Positions 7,067-12,894 of a stretch of 12,894 nucleotides of DNA are shown here, in pieces. The DNA comes from an uncultured Gilliamella sp. GTDB lineage: Bacteria > Pseudomonadota > Gammaproteobacteria > Enterobacterales > Enterobacteriaceae. The notes beneath the pieces are model-generated. The model made no database searches and had not been told where the DNA came from. It saw only the letters and a list, made by a program, of their open reading frames with translations. A program made the translations under genes and the position numbers. The first letter of the stretch is position 1. Every line of letters begins with the position of its first letter. The stretch spans positions 1 to 12,894 of the forward strand of contig CALYQY010000069.1 in NCBI GenBank assembly GCA_945291235.1. The letters are read 5' to 3'.

Positions 7067-7080
7067 TTGAAACTGAGCGA

Positions 7081-8121
7081 TTAATTACCTAATTTAAGAT
7101 CAATGATTTCAATTTGGTCTTTACCGCCGTAAATGTCATACCATGGCGTAGCATATTGTTTTAAAATCTTATTGAGTTCTTCAACGTTTTCCCGTCCGGT
7201 GGTATCTAACCAGCGTTTTAGTCCTTCTTTCCCTTCTTTGGCATAAACGGCAACACCTTCAAACCAAGTGGCACGACCACCTAAAATACCACTATATTTA
7301 GCACCGTTTTCACCCGCAAAAATTAACTCTTGATGGAATGTTTTGGTCGGAACACCGGCACTTAAATATATAAAAGGACGCGTGGCGGCATCGCTGGCTT
7401 GTTTAAAATAATCCGCTGCTTGTTTTTGTGAATACACTACAACATTATTATCATTGAAGCCTTCAACATGTTTAAAAAGTACAGGAACTTCGACTTTTAA
7501 AACATCGATGTAATAGTGATTTTTCGTGAACTCTTTAATGGTATTGATCACTTTTTGTGGTTTGATTTTGGCAAATTCAGGACTTTTATCATCTGTCACC
7601 GTGTTATCATACACGATAGGTTCAACAAAGAGGGGAATATCAGCCGCTCTTGCTTCATCTCCAATACGTTCTAAAAATGCATGCTTTTTATCTAAAATAT
7701 CTTGTGGATCATCAGGGTTGTAATAGACTAAAACCTTGGCTGCATCTGCCCCTTTTTTTAATAACCGTTGTAAAGAATCTTCCGGTAATACGTCAGGTAA
7801 ACGACCGGGTGTGTTAGCATCATAACCCGTTTTTTCATAAGAAATGATTAAACCCGCATTTTGATTTTTTTTCGCCATACCTTTAAAGCCATACTCTTCA
7901 TCTAACAAAATTGCACTGACATATTTTGTTAATTCTTGAGAAACAAGCTCTTTGAATTCATACACCATATCAACATGATAACGATCCTTACCAACGGCGG
8001 CTTCCATCATTTTAACCATTGAACCACGCTGATCGATTGCTAACGCAGCAATAATACCTTCTTGGTTTGATAATTGTTGCATACGGGTAAATTTACCACG
8101 AGAAATACGTTTTGTAGCCAT
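7081..8121 (-). CDS. lacD: LacD-type class I tagatose-1,6-bisphosphate aldolase
   Basis: LacD-type class I aldolases split tagatose-1,6-bisphosphate (and often related ketose bisphosphates) into dihydroxyacetone phosphate and glyceraldehyde-3-phosphate through a lysine Schiff base. Similarity to Gram-positive LacD runs the full length: QLSNQEGIIAALAIDQRG near the start, LLDEEYG, SYEKTGYDANTPGRLPD, FVEPIVYD with the catalytic Glu (E167), DVLKVEVPV with the Schiff-base Lys (K209), YLSAGVP and GGRATW, where the phosphate would bind. I use the second ATG (8119-8121, MATKRISRG) because GGAGAG lies 7 nt before it; the upstream in-frame ATG at 8136 overlaps that Shine-Dalgarno and has none of its own. 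That gives 346 residues, about 20 more than LacD of firmicutes, through a C-terminal tail starting PWYDIYGGKD. No tagatose-6-phosphate kinase, isomerase or lac PTS gene is in view, so the real substrate is open. Confidence 0.88.
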   Translation of the reverse strand: MATKRISRGKFTRMQQLSNQEGIIAALAIDQRGSMVKMMEAAVGKDRYHVDMVYEFKELVSQELTKYVSAILLDEEYGFKGMAKKNQNAGLIISYEKTGYDANTPGRLPDVLPEDSLQRLLKKGADAAKVLVYYNPDDPQDILDKKHAFLERIGDEARAADIPLFVEPIVYDNTVTDDKSPEFAKIKPQKVINTIKEFTKNHYYIDVLKVEVPVLFKHVEGFNDNNVVVYSQKQAADYFKQASDAATRPFIYLSAGVPTKTFHQELIFAGENGAKYSGILGGRATWFEGVAVYAKEGKEGLKRWLDTTGRENVEELNKILKQYATPWYDIYGGKDQIEIIDLKLGN

Positions 8122-8136
8122 TTTACAACTCTCCAT

Positions 8137-8617
8137 TTAAAAAGATTTTTCATTGTAGATTTATTACTCGATGATTTATTAGTCATTTAGTGCTAGTTTT
8201 GATTAAAGCTAAAAATGATTAAATTTCAGTTCATTAGTTGCCTTTCTGGAAAGTGATACATTGTGATAGTTTGATATTATTTTCTAGAATAATCGTTAAA
8301 ATTTGTCAATGTGGTTGATGCCTGTTGGCTAACTTAACATTAATACGCATTCATTTTTTGTATTCTATAGACTGTACTAAACAGTAGTTCTAAGACAAAA
8401 CTACTCATGCTTCATCTATCGGCACTGTATAAATTGAAATAAAAATGCAAATCCTAAATAGTGAGATTAATTAGCTTTATAGGTTTTTATACAATATCAA
8501 TAAATAAAATAGGATATAAAATTTTTTGAAACTTTGAAGATAAGCATATTTTTTAATAAAAATAAGACTAAAATAAATACAATTATGAGTTAAATTTTAA
8601 TTATTCAGGAGAAAGAA
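8137..8617. other. 481-bp divergent intergenic region, no gene seen
   Basis: This very AT-rich stretch separates the divergent aldolase and adhP genes. I find no tRNA, no convincing small ORF with a Shine-Dalgarno, and no clear consensus promoter. It does hold several short inverted repeats: CTTTC-TG-GAAAG (8242-8253), ATTATT-N6-AATAAT around TTCTAG (8276-8293), ACTGT-N5-ACAGT (8371-8385) and the overlapping AGTAGTT-N9-AACTACT (8383-8405), which cannot form together with the previous one. The best adhP promoter is a weak TTGAAG (8534-8539), 17 bp, TAAAAA (8557-8562). Such length suggests regulated promoters in both directions. Confidence 0.5.
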
Positions 8618-9652
8618 ATGAAAGCTGCTGTTATAAGAAATGCTTGCGATGGCCAAGTCGACATTAAAGATATTCCTATCCGTCCATTAGAAGCTGGTGA
8701 AGCTTTAGTTGAAGTTGAATATTGCGGTCTTTGCCATACGGATCTTCATGTTGCTTCGGGCGATTTTGGTAAAAAGCCGGGTAGAGTAATTGGTCACGAA
8801 GGTGTCGGCATAGTGACTAAAGTTGCGCCCGATGTAAAAAGTTTAAAAGTTGGCGATAGGGTGAGTATTGCATGGTTTCATGCAGGTTGTGGGACTTGTG
8901 AATATTGTATATCGGGTAATGAAACATTCTGTCGTAGTTCGTTGAATTCGGGTTATACCGTTGACGGAGGTATGGCAGAATTTTGTATTGTTAAGGCTGA
9001 TTATGCCGTTAAAGTTCCGGAAGGATTAGATCCTGCTCAAGCAACCAGTGTAACATGTGCCGGTGTTACCACTTATAAAGGCATTAAAGTTGCGGATACC
9101 AAACCAGGGCAATGGCTTGCTGTATTTGGTATTGGTGGCTTAGGAACTTTGGCGGTTGAGTATGGTAAAAAAGTCTTTAATAACAAAGTGGTGGCAATTA
9201 GTAATAGTGATAGTCAATTAGAGTTGTGTAAAAAATTGGGGGCAGATTTAGTCGTTAATCCTAAAAAAATAGCTGATGTAGGGGCATACATCAAACAACA
9301 TACGGGCGGTGGTGCGCATGGTGCTGTGGTGACATCAGTAACTAAGACAGGTTTTAATCAGGCTGTTGAATCTGTTCGTCCTTTAGGACGTGTTGTGGCA
9401 CTGGGTTTGCCGTCTGAAACAATGGATTTAAGTATTCCTAAAACAGTATTAGATGGTATTCAAGTTTTAGGCTCACTTGTGGGGACTCGAGAAGATCTTG
9501 CAGAAGCATTTCAATTTAGTGCAGAAGGAAAAGTTGTCCCGATCGTAGAAAAAAGACCATTAGAAGATATCAACGATATGATCGATGAAATGAAAGCAGG
9601 AAAAATTCAAGGGCGTATGGTCATTGATATGAAAATGAAAAGAAGTAACTAA
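8618..9652 (+). CDS. adhP: zinc-dependent alcohol dehydrogenase, AdhP type
   Basis: This is a medium-chain zinc alcohol dehydrogenase, which interconverts primary alcohols such as ethanol and their aldehydes with a nicotinamide cofactor. The 344 residues are close to E. coli AdhP (336). Catalytic zinc ligands are C39 (GLCHTDLH), H60 (GHEG) and C147 (TCAGVT). The structural zinc ligands are C91, C94, C97 and C105 (AGCGTCEYC to FC). The Rossmann glycine motif GIGGLG is at 171-176. The end of the next beta strand reads [10 protein letters not shown], with Ser195 where E. coli AdhP and most NAD-dependent relatives have Asp, so the cofactor preference may differ. AGGAG sits eight bases before the ATG. 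A terminator follows, so the gene is monocistronic. It may reoxidise NADH during fermentation or detoxify aldehydes; the window does not decide. Confidence 0.95.
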   Translation: MKAAVIRNACDGQVDIKDIPIRPLEAGEALVEVEYCGLCHTDLHVASGDFGKKPGRVIGHEGVGIVTKVAPDVKSLKVGDRVSIAWFHAGCGTCEYCISGNETFCRSSLNSGYTVDGGMAEFCIVKADYAVKVPEGLDPAQATSVTCAGVTTYKGIKVADTKPGQWLAVFGIGGLGTLAVEYGKKVFNNKVVAISNSDSQLELCKKLGADLVVNPKKIADVGAYIKQHTGGGAHGAVVTSVTKTGFNQAVESVRPLGRVVALGLPSETMDLSIPKTVLDGIQVLGSLVGTREDLAEAFQFSAEGKVVPIVEKRPLEDINDMIDEMKAGKIQGRMVIDMKMKRSN

Positions 9653-9667
9653 AAAAAGTAACTAAAA
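9643..9667 (+). repeat. tandem 12-nt duplication across the adhP stop codon
   Basis: AAGTAACTAAAA occurs at 9643-9654 and again at 9656-9667, with a 13-nt period. The first copy includes the end of adhP and its stop codon. It looks like a small slippage duplication; the extra copy is untranslated. This end (KMKRSN) goes beyond E. coli AdhP. Confidence 0.6.
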
Positions 9668-9686
9668 GGTTTCGACTTATATGCTT

Positions 9687-9711
9687 AAGTCAGCTTAATG
9701 CTGACTTTTTT
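9687..9711 (+). terminator. intrinsic terminator of adhP
   Basis: The 8-bp arms AAGTCAGC and GCTGACTT surround the loop TTAAT and run directly into TTTT, giving six T in a row at 9706-9711. It starts 34 bp after the adhP stop and separates adhP from the permease gene. Confidence 0.88.
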
Positions 9712-9782
9712 ATATTTAAAGAATAAAAATCCCATTCTTTGTATGAATTTAATTCTTTTCAGATAGTTAACAGTATTCTTTC

Positions 9783-9810
9783 TTGAATTTTATTCATAAA
9801 CTTCTATTAT
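9783..9810 (+). promoter_or_regulatory. candidate promoter of the amino acid permease
   Basis: TTGAAT (9783-9788) and TATTAT (9805-9810) are separated by 16 bp, with two and one mismatches to the sigma-70 hexamers. Transcription would start near 9817, about 39 nt before the ATG. The position after the adhP terminator supports an independent unit. Confidence 0.45.
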
Positions 9811-9855
9811 AAATAAATTTTCCTTAATATAGATTATTACTCAAAGAGGACGTTT

Positions 9856-11349
9856 ATGTCAGATCACAATTTAGAAAATAAATTGCGGAAAGATCTTGGT
9901 CTAGTTTCTGCATTATCACTGGTTGTCGGAATGGTTTTAGGAGCAGGGGCTTTTATGAAACCACCCGCAGTGTTAGAAGTCGCTGGTGATTATAATTATG
10001 CATTACTAGCGTGGATAATAGGCGGTATTTTTTCTATTTGTGGTGGACTAACATTGTGTGAATTAGGAGTGATGTTTCCTAAAACTGGTGGCATGTTAGT
10101 TTATTTAGAAAAAATTTATGGCGCGAAAGTATCTCACCTTTATGGTTGGATGATCACTGTTCTTTTTGCGCCATCATTAGTTGGGGCACTTGTTGGCTAT
10201 TTTAGCTCAGTTTTTTGCTTATTATTTAATATTGATGAAGCTTATCGAATGGCGGTTAGTGCAGGTGTGTTAGGTTTTATTGCCTTGATTAATGCAATAG
10301 GGGTTAAAGAGGCAGGCTATTTACAAACCTTTGCAACGATTTGTAAATTAATTCCGATCCTTTTATTAGCTATCTTTGGTCTTTGGAAAGGTAATGGACA
10401 AGTCGCCTTACTTGGTGCAAGTGGACAAGGCATTGAAACCTATGCACCTTTCGCTGTTGCCATTCTTGCGACACTGTTTGCTTATGACGGTTGGGCGCAA
10501 GTCGCCTCTGTAGCTGGTGAAATCCGAAATCCTTCAAAAGTTTTACCTAAAGCAATCATTCTGGGAATCCTATTCTTAATTATTGTCTATGCCTGTATAA
10601 ACATTGCACTATTTAAAATATTTCCGGTACAGGAAATGGTATCACTAAAACATGATGCCTCAGCTATTGCTTCACAACGCATGTTTGGGGAATTCGGTGG
10701 AAACTTGGTTGCCGTTGGTATTATGGTCTCAATTCTGGGTGGCATTAATGGTTATATCATGACCTTATCACGAACTATTTTTAGTATGGCTGAGCGAGGC
10801 ACGATTATTGGGGCACGTTTTTTAAGTACGATTGATGAAGATAGTCGTTCCCCAGTTAATGCTATTATTGTCTTAGTTATTTTTTCATTCTTGTATTCGA
10901 TATTGCTGGATGCTGATCGGTTATCAGAAATTTCAATGTTTGCGATTTGGGTATTTTATCTACTGACTTTTATTGGTGTGATTATTGCCAGAAAAAAATA
11001 TGCTGAAGTGCCTAGATCTTACAAAGTTATTGGATACCCTATTATTCCTATTGTGGCTATAAGCGGGGCTGCTTATGTTATTTATGGTATGTTGATTTAT
11101 CAAACTGTAAATGGGATTGCTTCAATCTTTTTAACCTTGATTGGCTTACCAGTATACTACTATTATCATAAAAAGAATCAAAACAAAGAGCTTTCGCTTG
11201 GTGAAATGAAAAAATATCATAACAAAACACAATACTCTATTGCATATGCTTCATTAATTATCATTGCCGGATTAATTGCATATGGTTATATCGTGAGTTC
11301 AGGACTTGCTTTTAAAGTTTTGATGTTATTTAATCAATTCATAAAATAA
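9856..11349 (+). CDS. APC-superfamily amino acid permease (LAT/SteT-like)
   Basis: This is a secondary amino acid transporter or exchanger of the inner membrane with the LeuT fold. Helix 1 carries the unwound substrate motif GMVLGAGAF (25-33), helix 2 to the first loop carries CELGVMFPKTGGMLVYLEKIYG (68-89; key residues E69, P75, G78-G79), and helix 6 to the following loop carries FAYDGWAQVASVAGEIRNP (208-226), all typical of the L-type/SteT group. Substrate cannot be read from the sequence; serine/threonine or another neutral amino acid is plausible for the group. The 497 residues exceed the usual 440-450: the 12-helix core ends near LPVYYYYHKK (431-440), and a further charged linker and one more hydrophobic segment (about 461-482) follow. 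That would make 13 helices and move the C-terminus across the membrane. GAGGA lies five bases before the ATG. A perfect hairpin overlaps the stop codon. Confidence 0.88.
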   Translation: MSDHNLENKLRKDLGLVSALSLVVGMVLGAGAFMKPPAVLEVAGDYNYALLAWIIGGIFSICGGLTLCELGVMFPKTGGMLVYLEKIYGAKVSHLYGWMITVLFAPSLVGALVGYFSSVFCLLFNIDEAYRMAVSAGVLGFIALINAIGVKEAGYLQTFATICKLIPILLLAIFGLWKGNGQVALLGASGQGIETYAPFAVAILATLFAYDGWAQVASVAGEIRNPSKVLPKAIILGILFLIIVYACINIALFKIFPVQEMVSLKHDASAIASQRMFGEFGGNLVAVGIMVSILGGINGYIMTLSRTIFSMAERGTIIGARFLSTIDEDSRSPVNAIIVLVIFSFLYSILLDADRLSEISMFAIWVFYLLTFIGVIIARKKYAEVPRSYKVIGYPIIPIVAISGAAYVIYGMLIYQTVNGIASIFLTLIGLPVYYYYHKKNQNKELSLGEMKKYHNKTQYSIAYASLIIIAGLIAYGYIVSSGLAFKVLMLFNQFIK

Positions 11350-11373
11350 ACTGGCTATTGCCAGTTTATTTTT
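11345..11373. terminator. bidirectional terminator between the permease and rimL
   Basis: The perfect 11-bp arms AATAAACTGGC (11345-11355) and GCCAGTTTATT (11360-11370) surround the loop TATT. On the plus strand TTT follows; on the minus strand the arm is followed by TTAT. The permease stop codon (11347-11349) is inside the left arm and the rimL stop is 12 bp past the hairpin, so the convergent genes share it. Confidence 0.8.
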
Positions 11374-11385
11374 ATGACAAGTAGC

Positions 11386-11937
11386 TTAAATATAATTTGA
11401 AATTAAACTATAGATATTTTGATCATAAAACGCATCATTAAGATATTCGGCTTGTTTGAGTGTTCCTTCATAATCAAAACCACAACGCTTAGCGACTTGA
11501 TTACTTTTCAAATTAGTGACAGCACATTTAATGACAAAGCGTTTAATGATTTTTTTTACAGCATAATGATGAGTGAGTGCTTGGATAGCTTGTGTAATGA
11601 TACCCTTACCTTGTGCTTTGCTATCTAACCAATAACCGAGATAGGCAGTTTTATTATTTTTATCGATATAATTAAAGGAAAGTAACCCGACTGATAGGTT
11701 ATTATGTAAAATTACATAGGTTTTAGTTTGATCACGCTGATGTTTGACAAAACAATCTGCTAAAAAATTAGCTGTATCTGACTCGCATTTGACAAATTTT
11801 GGCCATGCCATAAATTGACTAAAGAAGACACGATTTGAATCAATAATGTGGTATAACGCTTTGGCATAATCAGTTGTTGCAGGACTAAGATAGATATGTT
11901 CAGTGACATGAATTTCATCTTGTTGGTTATCATTCAT
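11386..11937 (-). CDS. rimL: ribosomal-protein-serine N-acetyltransferase RimL (GNAT family)
   Basis: RimL transfers acetyl from acetyl-CoA to the N-terminal serine of ribosomal protein L12, making L7. It has 183 residues against 179 in E. coli and matches in the diagnostic places: MAWPKFVKCESDT (43-55), LLSFNYIDKNNKTAYLGYWLD (85-105; key residues F88, N89, N95, K96, W103), the acetyl-CoA pyrophosphate loop QGKGI (109-113), ALTHHYA (120-126), RFVIKCAVTNLKSNQVAKRCGF (133-154; key residues N142, S145-N146) and GTLKQAEYLNDAFYD (158-172). The last stretch is specific enough to prefer RimL over RimJ or other GNAT enzymes. AAGAGA lies about eight bases before the ATG. It lies downstream of the PTS gene on the same strand, but a stem-loop separates them, so it is probably its own unit. 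Confidence 0.9.
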   Translation of the reverse strand: MNDNQQDEIHVTEHIYLSPATTDYAKALYHIIDSNRVFFSQFMAWPKFVKCESDTANFLADCFVKHQRDQTKTYVILHNNLSVGLLSFNYIDKNNKTAYLGYWLDSKAQGKGIITQAIQALTHHYAVKKIIKRFVIKCAVTNLKSNQVAKRCGFDYEGTLKQAEYLNDAFYDQNIYSLISNYI

Positions 11938-11982
11938 TCTTTATTCTCTTAAAAACATAACAGTTTAATGACCTTTTTTATG

Positions 11983-12012
11983 AAATTGCCAGACTGTGTA
12001 GTCTGGCAATTT
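11983..12012 (-). terminator. perfect 13-bp stem-loop downstream of the PTS IIC gene
   Basis: The arms AAATTGCCAGACT and AGTCTGGCAATTT are fully complementary around a 4-base loop, 37 bp after the IIC stop and 45 bp before the rimL ATG. On the minus strand the stem ends in ATTT and then CAT, so the T run is short. It probably ends or attenuates the PTS transcript and protects its 3' end. Confidence 0.6.
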
Positions 12013-12049
12013 TGATGGATTTTAATGGATACAAAACAATAAATGTTTA

Positions 12050-12892
12050 TTATTTGCTCTGACTCTCGCTTTTTGGTTTAGCCACATAGTTATACACAAC
12101 TAATAAAGCAAAGATAGCAACAATAATCATCATGATAACATCTTTATTAAACCATTTTGCCATATTACCAAGTAAAATGCCTACACCACAAAAATCGACA
12201 TCAGAAAACGTGGTATTGGCAAAACCAAGTGATCCTAATACAGGTAACAATACCACGGGTAAAAATGTCACTAATAAACCATTAGCAAATGCACCAAGCA
12301 TTGCACCTCGACGTCCGCCCATTGCATTACCAAATACCCCAGCAGTTGCACCACAGAAGAAATGTGGAACCACACCCGGTAAAATGAGTACCGCGTTAAG
12401 TTGACCTAAAACAAATAATCCAACTAATCCACCCAAAAAGCTAAATAAAAAGCCAATCAATACCGCATTGGGTGCATAAGGAAATACGACAGGGCAATCT
12501 AAAGCAGGTTTGGCGTTAGGGACTAATTTTTCTGAAAATCCTGTAAATGCGGGGACAATTTCGGCAAGAATTAGACGTACACCTTGCAATATGATAAAGA
12601 CACCTGCTGCAAAAGTGATCGCCTCAATAATGGCATAAACTAAATAATTATCGCCATGACTAAGATTGTTTTCAACATAATCTGAACCGGCAAATACGGC
12701 TAAAATTAGATAGATAATCATCATGGTTAACGAGATTGAAATTGAGCTGTCACGTAAAAAGCTTAAGTTTTTTGGTAAGTTCATCTCTTCGGTAGAACGA
12801 GACCCTTTGCCAACTGCCTTTCCAAGCCAACCAGCTAAGACATAACCTAGCGTACCAAAGTGACCGAATGCGACGTCATCGTTACCGGTAAT
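12050..12892 (-). CDS. ulaA: ascorbate-family PTS permease subunit IIC (UlaA-like), N-terminal part outside window
   Basis: The frame is open to the right window edge, so this is the C-terminal 280 residues of a protein of about 465. UlaA-type IIC proteins are inner-membrane channels that take up L-ascorbate (vitamin C) or related sugars as the phosphate ester with IIA and IIB partners. The partial reads from ITGNDDVAFGHFGTLGYVLAG through KGSRSTEEMNLPKNLSFLRD to the very typical EIVPAF, KLVPNAKPALDCPVVFPYAPNA and LPGVVPHFFCGATAGVFGNA. The ATG at 12782-12784 is internal (TEEMNLPK is one continuous motif), not the start. The family is sure; ascorbate as substrate is likely but not proven. No IIA or IIB gene follows, so the partners must lie upstream beyond the window or elsewhere, unlike E. 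coli ulaABC, where IIC comes first. Confidence 0.9.
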   Translation of the reverse strand: MTGNDDVAFGHFGTLGYVLAGWLGKAVGKGSRSTEEMNLPKNLSFLRDSSISISLTMMIIYLILAVFAGSDYVENNLSHGDNYLVYAIIEAITFAAGVFIILQGVRLILAEIVPAFTGFSEKLVPNAKPALDCPVVFPYAPNAVLIGFLFSFLGGLVGLFVLGQLNAVLILPGVVPHFFCGATAGVFGNAMGGRRGAMLGAFANGLLVTFLPVVLLPVLGSLGFANTTFSDVDFCGVGILLGNMAKWFNKDVIMMIIVAIFALLVVYNYVAKPKSESQSK

Positions 12893-12894
12893 TT

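Noticed and set aside
8122..8136. Upstream in-frame ATG (8136) as start of the aldolase
   Set aside because: The bases right after this ATG form the GGAGAG Shine-Dalgarno correctly spaced for the second ATG at 8121, and nothing similar precedes the first.
8262..8266. TGTGA half of a CRP site upstream of the aldolase and adhP genes
   Set aside because: The required TCACA half at the right spacing is absent on the other side.
12132..12404. Open frame of 90 codons on the plus strand, opposite the PTS IIC gene
   Set aside because: It is antisense to a strongly conserved membrane protein, has biased composition and no ribosome-binding site. Similar shadow frames at 1373-1627, 2309-2524, 3927-4109, 7526-7723 and 11419-11628 were dropped for the same reasons.
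12782..12784. ATG as true start of a 244-residue PTS protein
   Set aside because: The frame continues upstream to the window edge through conserved UlaA sequence (GHFGTLGYVLAG, GKGSRSTEE), so the ATG is internal.
1..12894. Pasteurellaceae DNA uptake sequences as a clue to the host
   Set aside because: I found no AAGTGCGGT or ACAAGCGGT on either strand by eye, so a Pasteurellaceae origin is not supported, although a short window cannot exclude it.

Overview
The window is an AT-rich (roughly mid-30s % G+C by eye) chromosomal segment from a gammaproteobacterium. The proteins match Enterobacterales-type families almost residue for residue (XerD, RecJ, Grx2, AdhP, RimL, SdaA), and the xerD-dsbC-recJ order is the one known from E. 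coli. The low G+C, the cluster of sugar and alcohol genes, and the lack of any Pasteurellaceae DNA-uptake 9-mer that I could find make an Orbaceae-type gut symbiont (Gilliamella, Frischella or Orbus relatives) my best guess. That placement is inference. I see no mobile element, CRISPR array, tRNA, rRNA or prophage gene.

Layout. At the left edge is the 3' end of an L-serine dehydratase gene (+). It converges on a leftward block that is transcribed xerD, dsbC, recJ, then mpl (4 genes, 496-5456). XerD resolves chromosome dimers, DsbC isomerises periplasmic disulfides, RecJ is a 5'-3' ssDNA exonuclease and Mpl recycles murein tripeptide. In E. coli the gene after recJ is prfB; here it is mpl, which appears to have its own extended -10 promoter. 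Divergent from xerD is a two-gene rightward operon (5614-6947): a six-helix Pr6Pr-type membrane protein followed 2 bp later by glutaredoxin 2 (grxB).

From 7081 onward the genes are metabolic. A LacD-type tagatose-1,6-bisphosphate aldolase (-) and an AdhP-type zinc alcohol dehydrogenase (+) diverge from an intergenic region of almost 500 bp. Then come an APC-superfamily amino acid permease (+), a RimL-type ribosomal-protein acetyltransferase (-), and at the right edge the C-terminal part of an ascorbate-family (UlaA) PTS IIC permease (-), cut by the window end. Most gene ends are marked by clear stem-loops, several of them perfect inverted repeats shared by convergent genes.

I did not find a clear-cut new multi-gene system. 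The points most worth a second look are the Pr6Pr membrane protein, which carries Thr and His signatures that recall the eukaryotic AIG1/ADTRP lipid hydrolases and is co-transcribed with grxB; a DsbC in which both structural cysteines are replaced by serine; and a perfect 10-bp hairpin sitting 7 nt before a recJ start codon that lacks a Shine-Dalgarno sequence.
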